The position numbers and the translations under genes are program-made. A stretch of 64,000 nucleotides of DNA, taken from contig CAZZBM010000002.1 in assembly GCA_964652255.1 (NCBI GenBank), forward strand, positions 1 to 64,000. Reading direction: 5' to 3'. Positions 16,812 to 25,907 of the stretch are shown one piece after another. Under the pieces are notes generated by a model. It searched no databases, had not been told where the DNA came from, and saw only the letters and a list, made by a program, of their open reading frames with translations. Within the stretch, counting starts at the first letter, position 1. Every line of letters begins with the position of its first letter. The stretch is from CAZZBM01 sp964652255. Its GTDB lineage: Bacteria; Bdellovibrionota; Bacteriovoracia; Bacteriovoracales; CAZZBM01.

Positions 16812-17732
16812 TTAGTCTATTTTTTGATGGACTTTTTCGATAAAAATTCTTACGTGCTCTTCGGGTGTTGCAGGTAAGATACCATGACCGAGATTCACAA
16901 TAAGCCTTTCTTGAGCCATAGGGGGCAAAGAAGATAAAAAGTCTGTAGTAGCCTGAAGAAAAGAAGGCGTGTCTAAAAGAAGATTTTCTGGATGAAAATT
17001 ACCTTGAATAAAATGATCCGGAAAATGTAAAAGCATTTTACTGATATCAAAATGCCAGTCAAAGGCTAATACCTGAAAATCTTCAGCAAGAAGTTCATAA
17101 TGATCTAAGGTGGTATTTCTAGAGAAAAAAATCCATTTTCCTTTGTAAAAAGAAGCTTTGTTTTTTAAAGTTTTAATTTTTGGATAAATAAATTTTTTAA
17201 AATCTAAAAAAGAAATTTCTCCTAAAGATGTTTCAAAAAGACAAATTGCTTGGCATCTCCTTTGATGATAAATAGATTGAAGAAGAGCTTGTTCTAAATA
17301 AAGAGAAAACTCCTCAAAATGAGAAGATCTTAAGTGGTAAGATTTTTTATTTAAATAAGAATACAGGGTCCAAAAACCTCCAAAGAATCCTAAAAGAGGT
17401 TGATCAATAAAAATAAGATCGATAGCTTTTTCTTGAAAAGAAAAAAAGTCTTTAGGTATATCTTGAAAAGATTTTTCAACAAGATGAGGAGAAGGATTAT
17501 AGGTTAAAGAAGAACCCATTGCTTCCAAGGGAAATAATAAATCTGAAAAAAGAATAGCTGCATCAAAATCAAATTCTTTTAAAACGTTCATGGTGAGAGT
17601 GGAAGCTAGTGAGGGATTCTTGCAAAATTGCTCAAAAGAATGTTTTTCTCTTAAAGCACGATAACTGGCTTGATATCTACCAGCTTGTCGCATAAACCAA
17701 ACAGGAAGCCTTTTTCTGTCATTGAAAATCAC
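16812..17732 (-). CDS. hemE: Uroporphyrinogen decarboxylase
   Basis: Converts uroporphyrinogen III to coproporphyrinogen III. 306 residues, shorter than the usual ~345 by losing the N-terminal lead-in. The signature PVWFMRQAGRY is at about 10-20, ILFSDLLFPLEAMG near 60-73, and the C-terminal NLGHGILPATPEEHV. The GTG start overlaps the response-regulator gene by 14 nt, indicating translational coupling. Confidence 0.93.
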   Translation of the reverse strand: MIFNDRKRLPVWFMRQAGRYQASYRALREKHSFEQFCKNPSLASTLTMNVLKEFDFDAAILFSDLLFPLEAMGSSLTYNPSPHLVEKSFQDIPKDFFSFQEKAIDLIFIDQPLLGFFGGFWTLYSYLNKKSYHLRSSHFEEFSLYLEQALLQSIYHQRRCQAICLFETSLGEISFLDFKKFIYPKIKTLKNKASFYKGKWIFFSRNTTLDHYELLAEDFQVLAFDWHFDISKMLLHFPDHFIQGNFHPENLLLDTPSFLQATTDFLSSLPPMAQERLIVNLGHGILPATPEEHVRIFIEKVHQKID

Positions 17733-18360
17733 GTTCTAATTTATAGCCTATTCCATGAATGGTGACAATCTTATAAGGAGATTGAGCAAAGAAATTTTTT
17801 CTAAATTTAACAATAAAATTATCAATAGTTCTAGCACTAGATTCATGATGAAATATTTTATTCATAATATCCTCTCTTGAAAGAATATTAGGTTGATGTT
17901 CATAAAGCTGAGCTAAAAGCTGAGACTCTTTTTTTGATAAAAAAAAGGTTTTATTTTCAAAAGTGATGATTTTAAATTCTTCAGGAAAAAATTTAAAAGT
18001 TTTAAAATCATAAATTTTATTTTTTTTAAAATTTTTTTCAATACGAAGGAGTAATTCTTTTAAATGAAAAGGTTTGGTGATATAGTCTTTAGCTCCTAAT
18101 TCTAGACCTTGTAATCTAGAAGAAGGATGATTTTGAGCTGTTATAAAAAAAAAAGGAATAGTAATGTTTTTTGCTAATTGAAAACCAGAACCATCAGGTA
18201 GTTCTATGTCAACGAGAGCTAGATCAAAAGATTCTTTATGAAGATAATCTTGAGCTTCAAAAAAACTTGAAGCATGATGACATTTATAATGATAATTTTC
18301 TAGGTAATCCTTTAAAGTTAAAGCAAGATTAAGTTCATCTTCAACAATAAGAATTTTCAT
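17719..18360 (-). CDS. OmpR-type response regulator
   Basis: 213 residues. The receiver domain has acidic pocket ED at 7-8, phospho-acceptor Asp 51 in LVDIELPDGSG, conserved Thr in FFITAQ and Lys in YITKPF (about 95-100). The C-terminal winged-helix DNA-binding domain runs from about 125 to 211, ending in the wing KIVTIHGIGYKLE. Its start overlaps the histidine kinase stop (ATGA), so the pair is co-translated. Position inside the heme operon suggests control of, or by, heme supply; this is inference. Confidence 0.93.
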   Translation of the reverse strand: MKILIVEDELNLALTLKDYLENYHYKCHHASSFFEAQDYLHKESFDLALVDIELPDGSGFQLAKNITIPFFFITAQNHPSSRLQGLELGAKDYITKPFHLKELLLRIEKNFKKNKIYDFKTFKFFPEEFKIITFENKTFFLSKKESQLLAQLYEHQPNILSREDIMNKIFHHESSARTIDNFIVKFRKNFFAQSPYKIVTIHGIGYKLERDFQ

Positions 18361-19130
18361 GAAGAGATTTTAGAAGAATCCTTTTTAAAAGTCATATAAA
18401 TTGTGTAACAATCCTCTATTTTGCAAACAAAAGAACCCTTCATGAGTTTCATGAGTTCTTTTGAAAGAAAAAGCCCTGTTCCTTCTGAAATTTTTTTAGG
18501 TAAAAAACCTTCATTTTTAAAAATAAGATAAGTTTTTGAGCCTAAATCATAAGAGGAAAGATAAATTTTTGGATTCTTTTTTTGAGAATGTCTTAAGGCA
18601 TTTGAAAAAATATTCTTAAAAACAAGAGATAAAAGAAGAGAGTTAGCTTGGATAGAATTAGCTTTTAAATCAAGAATATAATGACTATAAGTAGGGAGAT
18701 AATCTCTTATTATAACAGAACTTAACTTTGGAATATCTTTTTCAATAAAAGAGAGATGAAGAGTGTTCATGAGGTGATTTTCTATTTTTTTTAAATCTTG
18801 TTGAGATCTTTTTAAGATTTTAGGATCAAACTTTTCTTCTAAAAAATCTAATTGAATCTTTAGAGAGCTTAAAGGAGTTTTTAAATCATGAGTTAGGGCT
18901 GAAAAAATAAATTTAAGAATTTTCTCTTTTTTATTTTCTTTCTTATAAAGATAAAAAATAAGATATTGAAGCAAAAGAAAAAGAAGTAATAAGAAAGATC
19001 CTTCGTAAAAAATCATTCTTTTTTCATGAATTAAAAGATTAGATTTGGAAAAAAAATGAGCCCACCAAAAAAAAAGAAATAGAGTAAAAAAAAATGAAGT
19101 AAAAAAAATAAAGTAAAAAGATCTTTTCAT
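18357..19130 (-). CDS. Membrane sensor histidine kinase
   Basis: 257 residues, small for the class. Two membrane segments (about 5-26 and 42-62) enclose only about 15 periplasmic residues, so there is no large sensor domain. The dimerisation helix has the H-box SALTHDLKTPLSSLK (about 77-91), the N-box NIFSNALRHS is near 177-186, and a G2-like EGTGLFLSKELM follows. The G1 box is degenerate (KNEGFLPKK). It is translationally coupled to hemL upstream (ATGA) and to the regulator downstream. Confidence 0.88.
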   Translation of the reverse strand: MKRSFYFIFFTSFFFTLFLFFWWAHFFSKSNLLIHEKRMIFYEGSFLLLLFLLLQYLIFYLYKKENKKEKILKFIFSALTHDLKTPLSSLKIQLDFLEEKFDPKILKRSQQDLKKIENHLMNTLHLSFIEKDIPKLSSVIIRDYLPTYSHYILDLKANSIQANSLLLSLVFKNIFSNALRHSQKKNPKIYLSSYDLGSKTYLIFKNEGFLPKKISEGTGLFLSKELMKLMKGSFVCKIEDCYTIYMTFKKDSSKISS

Positions 19131-20284
19131 GAAAAAATAGATTGCAATTCTGGCAAGATCTCTTCATGAGCTAGAGAGCTAAATTGAACCTCAGCCACAT
19201 GGGGTGCAAAATAAATTCCTTGAGATAAAAGCCAAGAAAATAATTCTTTGTATTCTTCTGGGGACATTTTGAACCAGAATAAAGACTTGTAAGAAATTAA
19301 AGGATGATGAATCTTTTTTTGCAGAAGGTAAGTAATCTTTTTTGTAAGATTTTCTAAAGCAAGATAATATTCAGGTGTTAAGGCTTGAAGAGTTTTTAAA
19401 CCTAATCTCATACTCATAGGATTTGCACTAAAAGTTCCAGCTTGATACACTGGACCTTCTGGAGCTAATAGGTTTAAAATATCACTCTTGCCTCCTACCG
19501 CCCCTATAGGAAAACCTCCTCCTAAAATTTTACCATAAGTAATAAGGTCAGGTTTAAGCTTTAAATTTTTTGATCGTCCTTCAAAATCGCATCTAAATCC
19601 TGAAATCACTTCATCAAAAATACTTACTACTTCATACTTTAAACAAAGTTGTAAAAGATCTTCTAGAAATTTATCTGAAAGAACAATAAGACCTTGATTG
19701 GCTGGCAAAGGCTCTATGATAAGAGCTCCAGGTTCATGTTTCTTCAATAAAGATTCAATGTAATCTAAATCAAAATAGGGAGAAACAATTGTTGAGTTTA
19801 AGTTAAAATTACTAAGTCCTTTAGAAGTAGATTGCAAAGCTGAGCCACTTTGAATGAGCATAGAATCAACATGTCCATGAAAACATCCTTGAAATTTAAT
19901 AATATTATTTTTTTTGGAATAAGCTCGAGCTAATCTTAGAGCTGTCATCACAGCTTCCGTTCCTGAATTCATAAAACGAATTTTTTCAATAAAAGAAATT
20001 TTTTTGATAATAAATTGAGCTAAAGCTAAAGAGTAAGGTTCGCAAGTTCCATAAAGCCATCCATCATTTAAAACTTTTAAAGCTTCTTCTTTTAAAAATG
20101 AAGGTTGATGTCCAAAAATTAATGTTCCAAATCCTAAGCAAAAATCGATATATCTTTTATTTTCACTATAAAGATAAGGACCTTGGCTTTTTAAAGTAAA
20201 AAATGGATCTTCCTTTAATGTCTTAAAACTTCGAACAGGAGAATGAACTCCACCTGGGATATACTTTTTAGCTTCCTCTAACAT
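19127..20284 (-). CDS. hemL: Glutamate-1-semialdehyde aminotransferase
   Basis: PLP enzyme that makes 5-aminolevulinate in the C5 pathway. 385 residues against the usual ~427. N-terminal YIPGGVHSPVRSF, GTEAVMTALRLAR (about 101-113), DEVISGFR, the PLP lysine in TYGKILGGGFPIGA (about 245), and GTFSANP. It overlaps hemC by 17 nt and the kinase gene by 4 nt. Confidence 0.94.
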   Translation of the reverse strand: MLEEAKKYIPGGVHSPVRSFKTLKEDPFFTLKSQGPYLYSENKRYIDFCLGFGTLIFGHQPSFLKEEALKVLNDGWLYGTCEPYSLALAQFIIKKISFIEKIRFMNSGTEAVMTALRLARAYSKKNNIIKFQGCFHGHVDSMLIQSGSALQSTSKGLSNFNLNSTIVSPYFDLDYIESLLKKHEPGALIIEPLPANQGLIVLSDKFLEDLLQLCLKYEVVSIFDEVISGFRCDFEGRSKNLKLKPDLITYGKILGGGFPIGAVGGKSDILNLLAPEGPVYQAGTFSANPMSMRLGLKTLQALTPEYYLALENLTKKITYLLQKKIHHPLISYKSLFWFKMSPEEYKELFSWLLSQGIYFAPHVAEVQFSSLAHEEILPELQSIFS

Positions 20285-21692
20285 ATAATTTTTTAAACTC
20301 CTCTACTCCAGAAAGATAGTTAATTTTTATGATTTTTTTTAGTTCATCATAGGTTTTACCTAATCCGCAAAAATGATTTTTATTTTTAATCCAAGGATAG
20401 TGCTTAAAATAATTCTTAGCTTGCTGGGCGCTCATCCAATAAAAGTGAGAAATATTGGGATCTAGAAAAGTTTTTTTAAAATACGTTTCATAGGTCGGAT
20501 AAATTTTTCCTAAAATACTTTTACCTTCTTCATGGGTGCAAACATACCAGTCTTTTTTCCAAAAAGGATGCAAGATATTTAAAGATTTAAAATTTTTAAA
20601 TATCTCTAAAAAAGATTCTCCTAAACCTTCATGAGAGGCATAAACCCAAATGTTTTTTTTACAAGCTTCTTTCCAAGTAGATAAACCTGCCACGATGCAT
20701 TCTTTAGCAGGAATGAAACTATGCTTAGAAGTAAAGTAAAGAAGTTTTTTTTTCTTCAAAGAGGAGGGTATTTTTTTAAATAGGTATTGATTGTCTGAAA
20801 TCCATAAAGAACTTTGATCTTTAGATCCAATAAAAACTTTTTTAACTTTTTTTTTCGTTATGTTTTTTGTTCTTAAAAAAATGGGTTCATAAATTTTCTT
20901 ATGAAAAAAAAATTTGACTAAATAATCTCTTATTTTTACATAGGTAATTCCTATAGGACTAGAGCATCCTCCTTCTAATTTTTTTAAATCTTTTCTTTCA
21001 AGATCTGTTAAATAATTTTTTTTTATACCAAAATGATGTTTTAATTTTTTTTCTTCTGGATGACTTTTATAAATTTCAAGAGTAAGATCTCCTTGTCCAG
21101 CGCTTGTAGGAAAATAATGAAGAGGAAGAATGATAAAAGTAAGAGATTTTAAAAGTTTTTTACTTAAAGAGAAATTATCTTCAGTGAATCTTTCTAGACC
21201 TTCTAAAGAAAGAATAAGAGCGTCATAGTCTTTATTTTGTAAAAGTTCTAATCTTCTTAGTAAATTGCCTTCAATAAATTGATCTTGAAATTTTTTTTTC
21301 TTGTATTTTTCAGGAAGAACTAAATGAAGATTCTTTAATTGTTCTTTTCTTCTTTCTGAATGAGTTCCAATAAGAATTTTTTCTTTTTTAAAACAATCTT
21401 TTCTAAATAAAATAATATCATGAGCAACCCTTCTTTCTATTCTTAAGATTTCTTGAACATAGGAAGGTCTTTTTAAAGGAACATCTTTCAAGCAATGAAG
21501 AGCTAGATCAATTGATTTATTTTTTAAAGCTTCATCTAAAGTTGAAGTATAAAGACCGGGAAGCTTATCTTTTTTTAAATCTCCTCTTGAAGTTATAGGT
21601 ATATAATCAAAAGATAATTTTCGATGAAGATTTTTTAGTAATTTAAATTGAGATTGAGCTAAAAGACTTTTTCTGGATCCAACTTTATACAT
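20268..21692 (-). CDS. hemC: Porphobilinogen deaminase with C-terminal HemD-like domain
   Basis: From the ATG at 21692 (chosen because it begins exactly at the conserved GSRKSLLAQSQ) it has 474 residues. The N-terminal ~310 are HemC: the cofactor-binding Cys is in EGGCSSPIG, with GRSGD-equivalent SRGDLKKDKLP near 35. The last ~165 residues have the layout of uroporphyrinogen-III synthase: a strand-helix domain, WMSAQQAKNYF resembling its TSxxAVxxF region, and GLGKTYDEL resembling IGKTTAxAL. No separate hemD is seen here. The HemD call is tentative. It overlaps hemA by 8 nt. Confidence 0.85.
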   Translation of the reverse strand: MYKVGSRKSLLAQSQFKLLKNLHRKLSFDYIPITSRGDLKKDKLPGLYTSTLDEALKNKSIDLALHCLKDVPLKRPSYVQEILRIERRVAHDIILFRKDCFKKEKILIGTHSERRKEQLKNLHLVLPEKYKKKKFQDQFIEGNLLRRLELLQNKDYDALILSLEGLERFTEDNFSLSKKLLKSLTFIILPLHYFPTSAGQGDLTLEIYKSHPEEKKLKHHFGIKKNYLTDLERKDLKKLEGGCSSPIGITYVKIRDYLVKFFFHKKIYEPIFLRTKNITKKKVKKVFIGSKDQSSLWISDNQYLFKKIPSSLKKKKLLYFTSKHSFIPAKECIVAGLSTWKEACKKNIWVYASHEGLGESFLEIFKNFKSLNILHPFWKKDWYVCTHEEGKSILGKIYPTYETYFKKTFLDPNISHFYWMSAQQAKNYFKHYPWIKNKNHFCGLGKTYDELKKIIKINYLSGVEEFKKLYVRGS

Positions 21693-22524
21693 CCATATGG
21701 AAATATCTTTTTTTTGCAAAATATTCAATGGCTTTTTTAGCTTCTGTGATTTTTTCTTCATTCTTCTTGATAGTATTCTTTACCTGAAATAAAAACTTAT
21801 CAAAACTAATAATTTTATCATCTTCAAATGATGTATCTCGGCAAGTTGGAGAGGTTAAATCAAGAAAAAAGATTCCTGTCTCTTTCCATGTTTTTAAATC
21901 TTGAGAAGTAAAAATAGTTTCAGATGTATTAATAGTATTAATAATAATTGAAAAATTTTTATAATTTTGAAAATCTGAGATAAGATTAAATTTAAAATTT
22001 TTTTTCAGTTCTTGAATTCTTCCTTGGTTGCGAGCCCAAAGATGAAGTTGAAATTTTTTTGTTGTTTGAGCTAGGATATCTTTTGCTAAAAGACCTGAAC
22101 CAAGTAAGATGATAGAGTCTTTTTGATAAGGTTCTAGGAATTTTCTAACAAGATAAGAATAAGGTTTTTGAGAAAGAGAATTAAGATATTTAGTCCTAAT
22201 AATTTTTGCATCATGAAAAGCTTTTTCTATAAATTTTTGTATATCTCTGTGCCTGTAAGGAGATCTAATATAATTAAGATAGGCTTCTTTAACTTGAGCT
22301 ACAATTTCAGTTTCACCAACAAGAGGACTTTCAAGACCACAAATAATAGAAAGAAAAAATTCATAAGCATTTTTTTCACTTAGAAATTTTTCTTTACTAA
22401 ACTTATCTTTTTTTAAAGAAATATAGAGTTGTCTTTGACATGTTTTTAAAACAAAAGCATCCTCTTCTAGCTCTATGGGGAGATCGTTTCTGTAGTTGTA
22501 AAGATAACAATTTGAGAGTAGCAT
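21685..22524 (-). CDS. hemA: Glutamyl-tRNA reductase, shortened
   Basis: First step of the C5 heme pathway: reduces glutamyl-tRNA to glutamate-1-semialdehyde. Only ~279 residues against ~420. The start at 22524 aligns with the family N-terminus. The catalytic Cys is in LKTCQRQLYI (usually TCNRxE), followed by GLESPLVGETEIVAQVK, the NADPH-domain GSGLLAKDIL, and DLTSPTCRD. About 20 residues before the catalytic Cys and most of the C-terminal dimerisation domain are missing. It heads the heme operon. A longer in-frame ATG at 22554 exists. Confidence 0.88.
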   Translation of the reverse strand: MLLSNCYLYNYRNDLPIELEEDAFVLKTCQRQLYISLKKDKFSKEKFLSEKNAYEFFLSIICGLESPLVGETEIVAQVKEAYLNYIRSPYRHRDIQKFIEKAFHDAKIIRTKYLNSLSQKPYSYLVRKFLEPYQKDSIILLGSGLLAKDILAQTTKKFQLHLWARNQGRIQELKKNFKFNLISDFQNYKNFSIIINTINTSETIFTSQDLKTWKETGIFFLDLTSPTCRDTSFEDDKIISFDKFLFQVKNTIKKNEEKITEAKKAIEYFAKKRYFHMDV

Positions 22525-22615
22525 TCTTCTAAAATAGTAATAAAAAAATGTCATGAAGTTGTCATTAATTAATTATCTAAAAATTTTTTTACAAAGAGGG
22601 GGGAAAACTCCTTTC

Positions 22616-22777
22616 ATGCTTCAAATGTCTAAAAAAATTCAAAAATATGGGCTAGAAAAAGTCTTTTTTATGAGCAAAAAAGCTTTTTTGTACTTTTTTC
22701 TCTTCTATTTGATTAGAGATACTCTTATCTATATTGTCATTCCTATTATATTTGCTTATTTTGTGAGGCGTCCGTGA
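22616..22777 (+). CDS. Small single-span membrane protein
   Basis: 53 residues from the ATG at 22616, which follows a G-rich ribosome-binding region (agagggggg at 22593-22601). One Phe/Tyr/Ile-rich membrane segment fills about 22-48 and ends in RRP. Its stop overlaps the nptA start (TGATG), so it is likely co-translated with the phosphate transporter. Function unknown; a longer start at 22553 is possible. Confidence 0.5.
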   Translation: MLQMSKKIQKYGLEKVFFMSKKAFLYFFLFYLIRDTLIYIVIPIIFAYFVRRP

Positions 22778-24390
22778 TGACTTTATTTGCAGTACTAGGT
22801 GGAATTTCCATCTTTTTTCTCGGATTAAAAACGCTGTCACAAGCCTTACAAGCTCTTGGAACTGATGTTGTCAGAGAAATTGTCTCAAGATTCACTAAAA
22901 CACCTCTTTCTTCATTTTTTGTTGGATTAATCATTACAATTCTTCTCCAAAGCTCTACGGTAACAACTGTTATGGTCGTTTCTTTTGTTAATGCAGAAAT
23001 TATGACTTTAAGGCAAGCTATTGGAGTTATCTTTGGAGCCAATGTTGGTTCTACTCTTATAGGTTGGATTATGAGTGTTAATCTTCAAGATTATACTGGA
23101 ATTCTTCTTTTGGGAGGATTGTTTGAGAGTCTTTTTAAGAAAAAAGAAAAAGTTAAACTAGCTCTTCAAGCCATTTTTGGTTTAGGTCTTCTTTTTTTAG
23201 GTCTTCAAATTATTCAAAGATCGACCTATCTTTTTAAAGATAGCCCTTTATTTTATAGTTTTATTCAAATTACTGCTGGAGAAACCCTCTTTCAGAAAAT
23301 TTTCATGATTTGTATGGGGTGCTTAGGAACAATTATTTTTCAATCTTCAGCTGTGACCCTAGGACTTACCATGTCTTTGGCTAATTCTGGTTATATTACT
23401 CTTGATTCAGCTGTTCTCTTTGTTTTAGGAGAGAATGTTGGAACAACAGCAACAGCTTTTTTAGCAGCAGTGAGAGGTAATATTTCAGCCAAAAGGGCAG
23501 CACTTTCTCATGGCTTATTTAATGTTTTAGGCGTTTCTATCTTCTTTTTCATTTATCCATTTTTTTTAAAATCTATAGAAAATTTTTTTCCTTTACTCAA
23601 TATTTCTTCAAAAATAGCTACTATCCATACAAGCTTTAATTTAACAAATGCTATTTTATTTTTACCTTTTGTAAATATTTTTGAATGGATTCTTTTAAAA
23701 ACACTTCCTGAAAAGAAAAAGGATTCTCTTAGAAGACCTCTTGTATTGCAAGAATCCTATACACCTATGACAGCTATTTTAAGAGCTCAAGAAGAGTTGA
23801 AAAAAATGAATCATCTTATCAAGGAAGAATTTTTATTAGTAAAAGAGTTTTTAAAAGATGATGAAATTAACTACCAGTTAAATAAAAAAATTCAATATTA
23901 TGAAAATTTAACAGATCAGATGCAACAAGAATTATTTATGTTTTTTTGTGAAGTTAATGAACTTCCCTTGTCAAAAGAACAATCTTTGAAAATTCAAGGA
24001 CTTATGAGAATAGGAGATGAATTAGAAAATATAGCTGATTATTTAGAAAAAATAGCTGTTTATAAAATAAAATCTTCTTTTAAGTTTAATGAGAATGATT
24101 ATCCAGAACTTTATGCTTATTTTTTAGATATTTTTAATTTGTTTAAAGATGCTACTGAATTTTTGTCAGATCCTAATAATATGAAAAAAGTTAAAGATAT
24201 AGAAAAAAGAGCTCATCAACTAGGGCTTCATTCTAATGAAATTAGAAAAAAACAAATGGATTTTTCAGCTAAAAATAATGACTCTATAGAGAGTATGGTT
24301 GTTTTTGCTGATTTAGTGATTTCACTTAGAAAGATAAAATCTCATAGTGTAAGTATTTTACAAGCTGCTAAAATGTCTAAGATTTTATGA
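22777..24390 (+). CDS. Na+/phosphate cotransporter (NptA type) with PhoU-like tail
   Basis: About 537 residues. The N-terminal half is membrane-embedded with the two inverted QSS motifs typical of the Na/Pi family: ILLQSSTVTTVMVVSFVNA near 47-65 and IIFQSSAVTLGLTMSLANSG near 190-209. The C-terminal ~190 residues form a helical PhoU-like domain. A GTG at 22774 is an alternative start. Overlap with plsB by 4 nt. Confidence 0.9.
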   Translation: MTLFAVLGGISIFFLGLKTLSQALQALGTDVVREIVSRFTKTPLSSFFVGLIITILLQSSTVTTVMVVSFVNAEIMTLRQAIGVIFGANVGSTLIGWIMSVNLQDYTGILLLGGLFESLFKKKEKVKLALQAIFGLGLLFLGLQIIQRSTYLFKDSPLFYSFIQITAGETLFQKIFMICMGCLGTIIFQSSAVTLGLTMSLANSGYITLDSAVLFVLGENVGTTATAFLAAVRGNISAKRAALSHGLFNVLGVSIFFFIYPFFLKSIENFFPLLNISSKIATIHTSFNLTNAILFLPFVNIFEWILLKTLPEKKKDSLRRPLVLQESYTPMTAILRAQEELKKMNHLIKEEFLLVKEFLKDDEINYQLNKKIQYYENLTDQMQQELFMFFCEVNELPLSKEQSLKIQGLMRIGDELENIADYLEKIAVYKIKSSFKFNENDYPELYAYFLDIFNLFKDATEFLSDPNNMKKVKDIEKRAHQLGLHSNEIRKKQMDFSAKNNDSIESMVVFADLVISLRKIKSHSVSILQAAKMSKIL

Positions 24391-25907
24391 TTGAATTAGA
24401 GGAGTTACTTGAAGATTCTTCTTTGAAAGAAAAAGATTCTAAAAAAATAAAAGAATATTTTGAAGAAATAGAAGGCACAATAAAAGATTTTTTCCATGAA
24501 AAAATAGAAGATTTTATAGAAATTTTTTTAGTAAAAAAATTTGAAAAAATTAAATTTGAGTTAGAAGATATTAATTTTAGAGATTATAATGTTGTATTTG
24601 TTTCCAATCATCAGTCACATTTAGATTATCTTCTTCTGAATTATTTGATCTATAAAAAAATAAAAAAAAAAGTTTTTATAGCAGCAGGAGATAACTTAAA
24701 TTTTTTTCCTGTAGGTTTTTTTCTTAGAAATATTGGAGCTTTCTTTATTAGAAGAAGTTTTAATAATAATGTTTTATATAGAAAAACTTTAGAAGTTTTT
24801 CTAAAACTTCTTTTTAAAAAAAAACAAATTGTAGAATTTTTTATTGAAGGTCAAAGATCAAGAATTGGTTTTGTTTTAAAGCCAAAAATGGGTCTTATGA
24901 AAATGATCTTTGAAGTAAGTGAAAAACCTTTATTAATTATTCCTTTCGCCATTTCTCACGAAATTCTGCCTGAAATTAAATCTTTTGAAAGAGAATTTTT
25001 AGGTGCTAAAAAAAATAAAGAAAATATTTTAAATTTTTTTAATATTTTTTCTTTTTTTAAAAAAAAAATGGGTTATTTTTATGTTAAAAATTTAGATCCT
25101 ATAATTGTTTATGAAAAAGAAAAAGAAAATCTAATTGATACTGTTCAAAAAATTTATCAACAAATGAGTCTTAAAAAACCTATTTATCAAAGATCTTTTT
25201 TGCTGATCATACTTTTCTTTTATAAAAAAACAACAAAAGATGATCTTAAAAATATTTATGAGAAAATATTATTTCCTTTGAAGATACTAAAAAGAGAAAT
25301 GATTAGTGAAAAATGCTTTCAAGATGATTTAAATTTTTTTATCAAAAGAAAAGATATTGTTCAAAATCATGAACAATATCTTCTTTCAGAAAAAAGTTTT
25401 TTTCAAGCTTTTTATCATTTTCAAGGAGCCCTCTCCTGCATTTTTATTCCAGCACTTTTGAGTAGAATAATTTTTCTAGAAAAAAAAGGGTGTTTTATCA
25501 AAGAAAGTCATAAGATTGCTTATTTTTATAGAATGAGTGATTTTTTTTCTCAAATGATTTATATACCTTCTAAGAGAGAGCTTTATAAGGAAGCTTATTT
25601 TTTATATGAAGCTTTGGGCCCTAAAAAAGATCTTTTGAACCTCTATGAGCCCTTTTTATTGGATTATTGTCAAGGTCTTTCTTTCTTTTTAGAAAAGTTT
25701 TATAGTAAAAAAGAGTGGGAAGAAGAGGAGTTATTTTCTGTTTTGAAAGAAGAAAAATATACTTTTAAGTTTACTTTTAATCAAAGTCTTTATAAAGAGT
25801 ACCTAAGTTATTTTATGAGAATTGGTTTGCTTCAAAAAAATAATAATCTTTACGTTGTAAAAAGATCCCCTCTATCTCTTCTACAAGTTTTTTCTCTAGG
25901 TATTTAA
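24387..25907 (+). CDS. plsB: Glycerol-3-phosphate acyltransferase (PlsB-like)
   Basis: 506 residues, short compared with PlsB (~800) because the N-terminal and C-terminal extensions are reduced. Catalytic HX4D motif NHQSHLDYLLL at about 72-82, AGDNLNFFPVG near 97-107, FFIEGQRSR near 152-160, and GAFFIRRSF. It acylates sn-glycerol-3-phosphate to lysophosphatidate at the inner membrane. Two perfect inverted repeats lie inside the coding sequence. The next gene starts on its stop (TAATG). Confidence 0.87.
   Translation: MIELEELLEDSSLKEKDSKKIKEYFEEIEGTIKDFFHEKIEDFIEIFLVKKFEKIKFELEDINFRDYNVVFVSNHQSHLDYLLLNYLIYKKIKKKVFIAAGDNLNFFPVGFFLRNIGAFFIRRSFNNNVLYRKTLEVFLKLLFKKKQIVEFFIEGQRSRIGFVLKPKMGLMKMIFEVSEKPLLIIPFAISHEILPEIKSFEREFLGAKKNKENILNFFNIFSFFKKKMGYFYVKNLDPIIVYEKEKENLIDTVQKIYQQMSLKKPIYQRSFLLIILFFYKKTTKDDLKNIYEKILFPLKILKREMISEKCFQDDLNFFIKRKDIVQNHEQYLLSEKSFFQAFYHFQGALSCIFIPALLSRIIFLEKKGCFIKESHKIAYFYRMSDFFSQMIYIPSKRELYKEAYFLYEALGPKKDLLNLYEPFLLDYCQGLSFFLEKFYSKKEWEEEELFSVLKEEKYTFKFTFNQSLYKEYLSYFMRIGLLQKNNNLYVVKRSPLSLLQVFSLGI
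24779..24803. repeat. 11-bp perfect inverted repeat inside plsB
   Basis: Arms tagaaaaactt and aagtttttcta separated by tag. It could fold as an mRNA hairpin; chance formation in A+T-rich DNA is possible. Confidence 0.6.
25351..25382. repeat. 13-bp perfect inverted repeat inside plsB
   Basis: Arms 25351-25363 (aagatattgttca) and 25370-25382 with a 6-nt loop. Longer than expected by chance and fully inside the reading frame. Confidence 0.65.

Noticed and set aside
16842..16858. TTTTTCGATAAAAATT resembling the sigma-28-like -10 box
   Set aside because: It is inside the hemE coding sequence on the opposite strand, with no gene start downstream.
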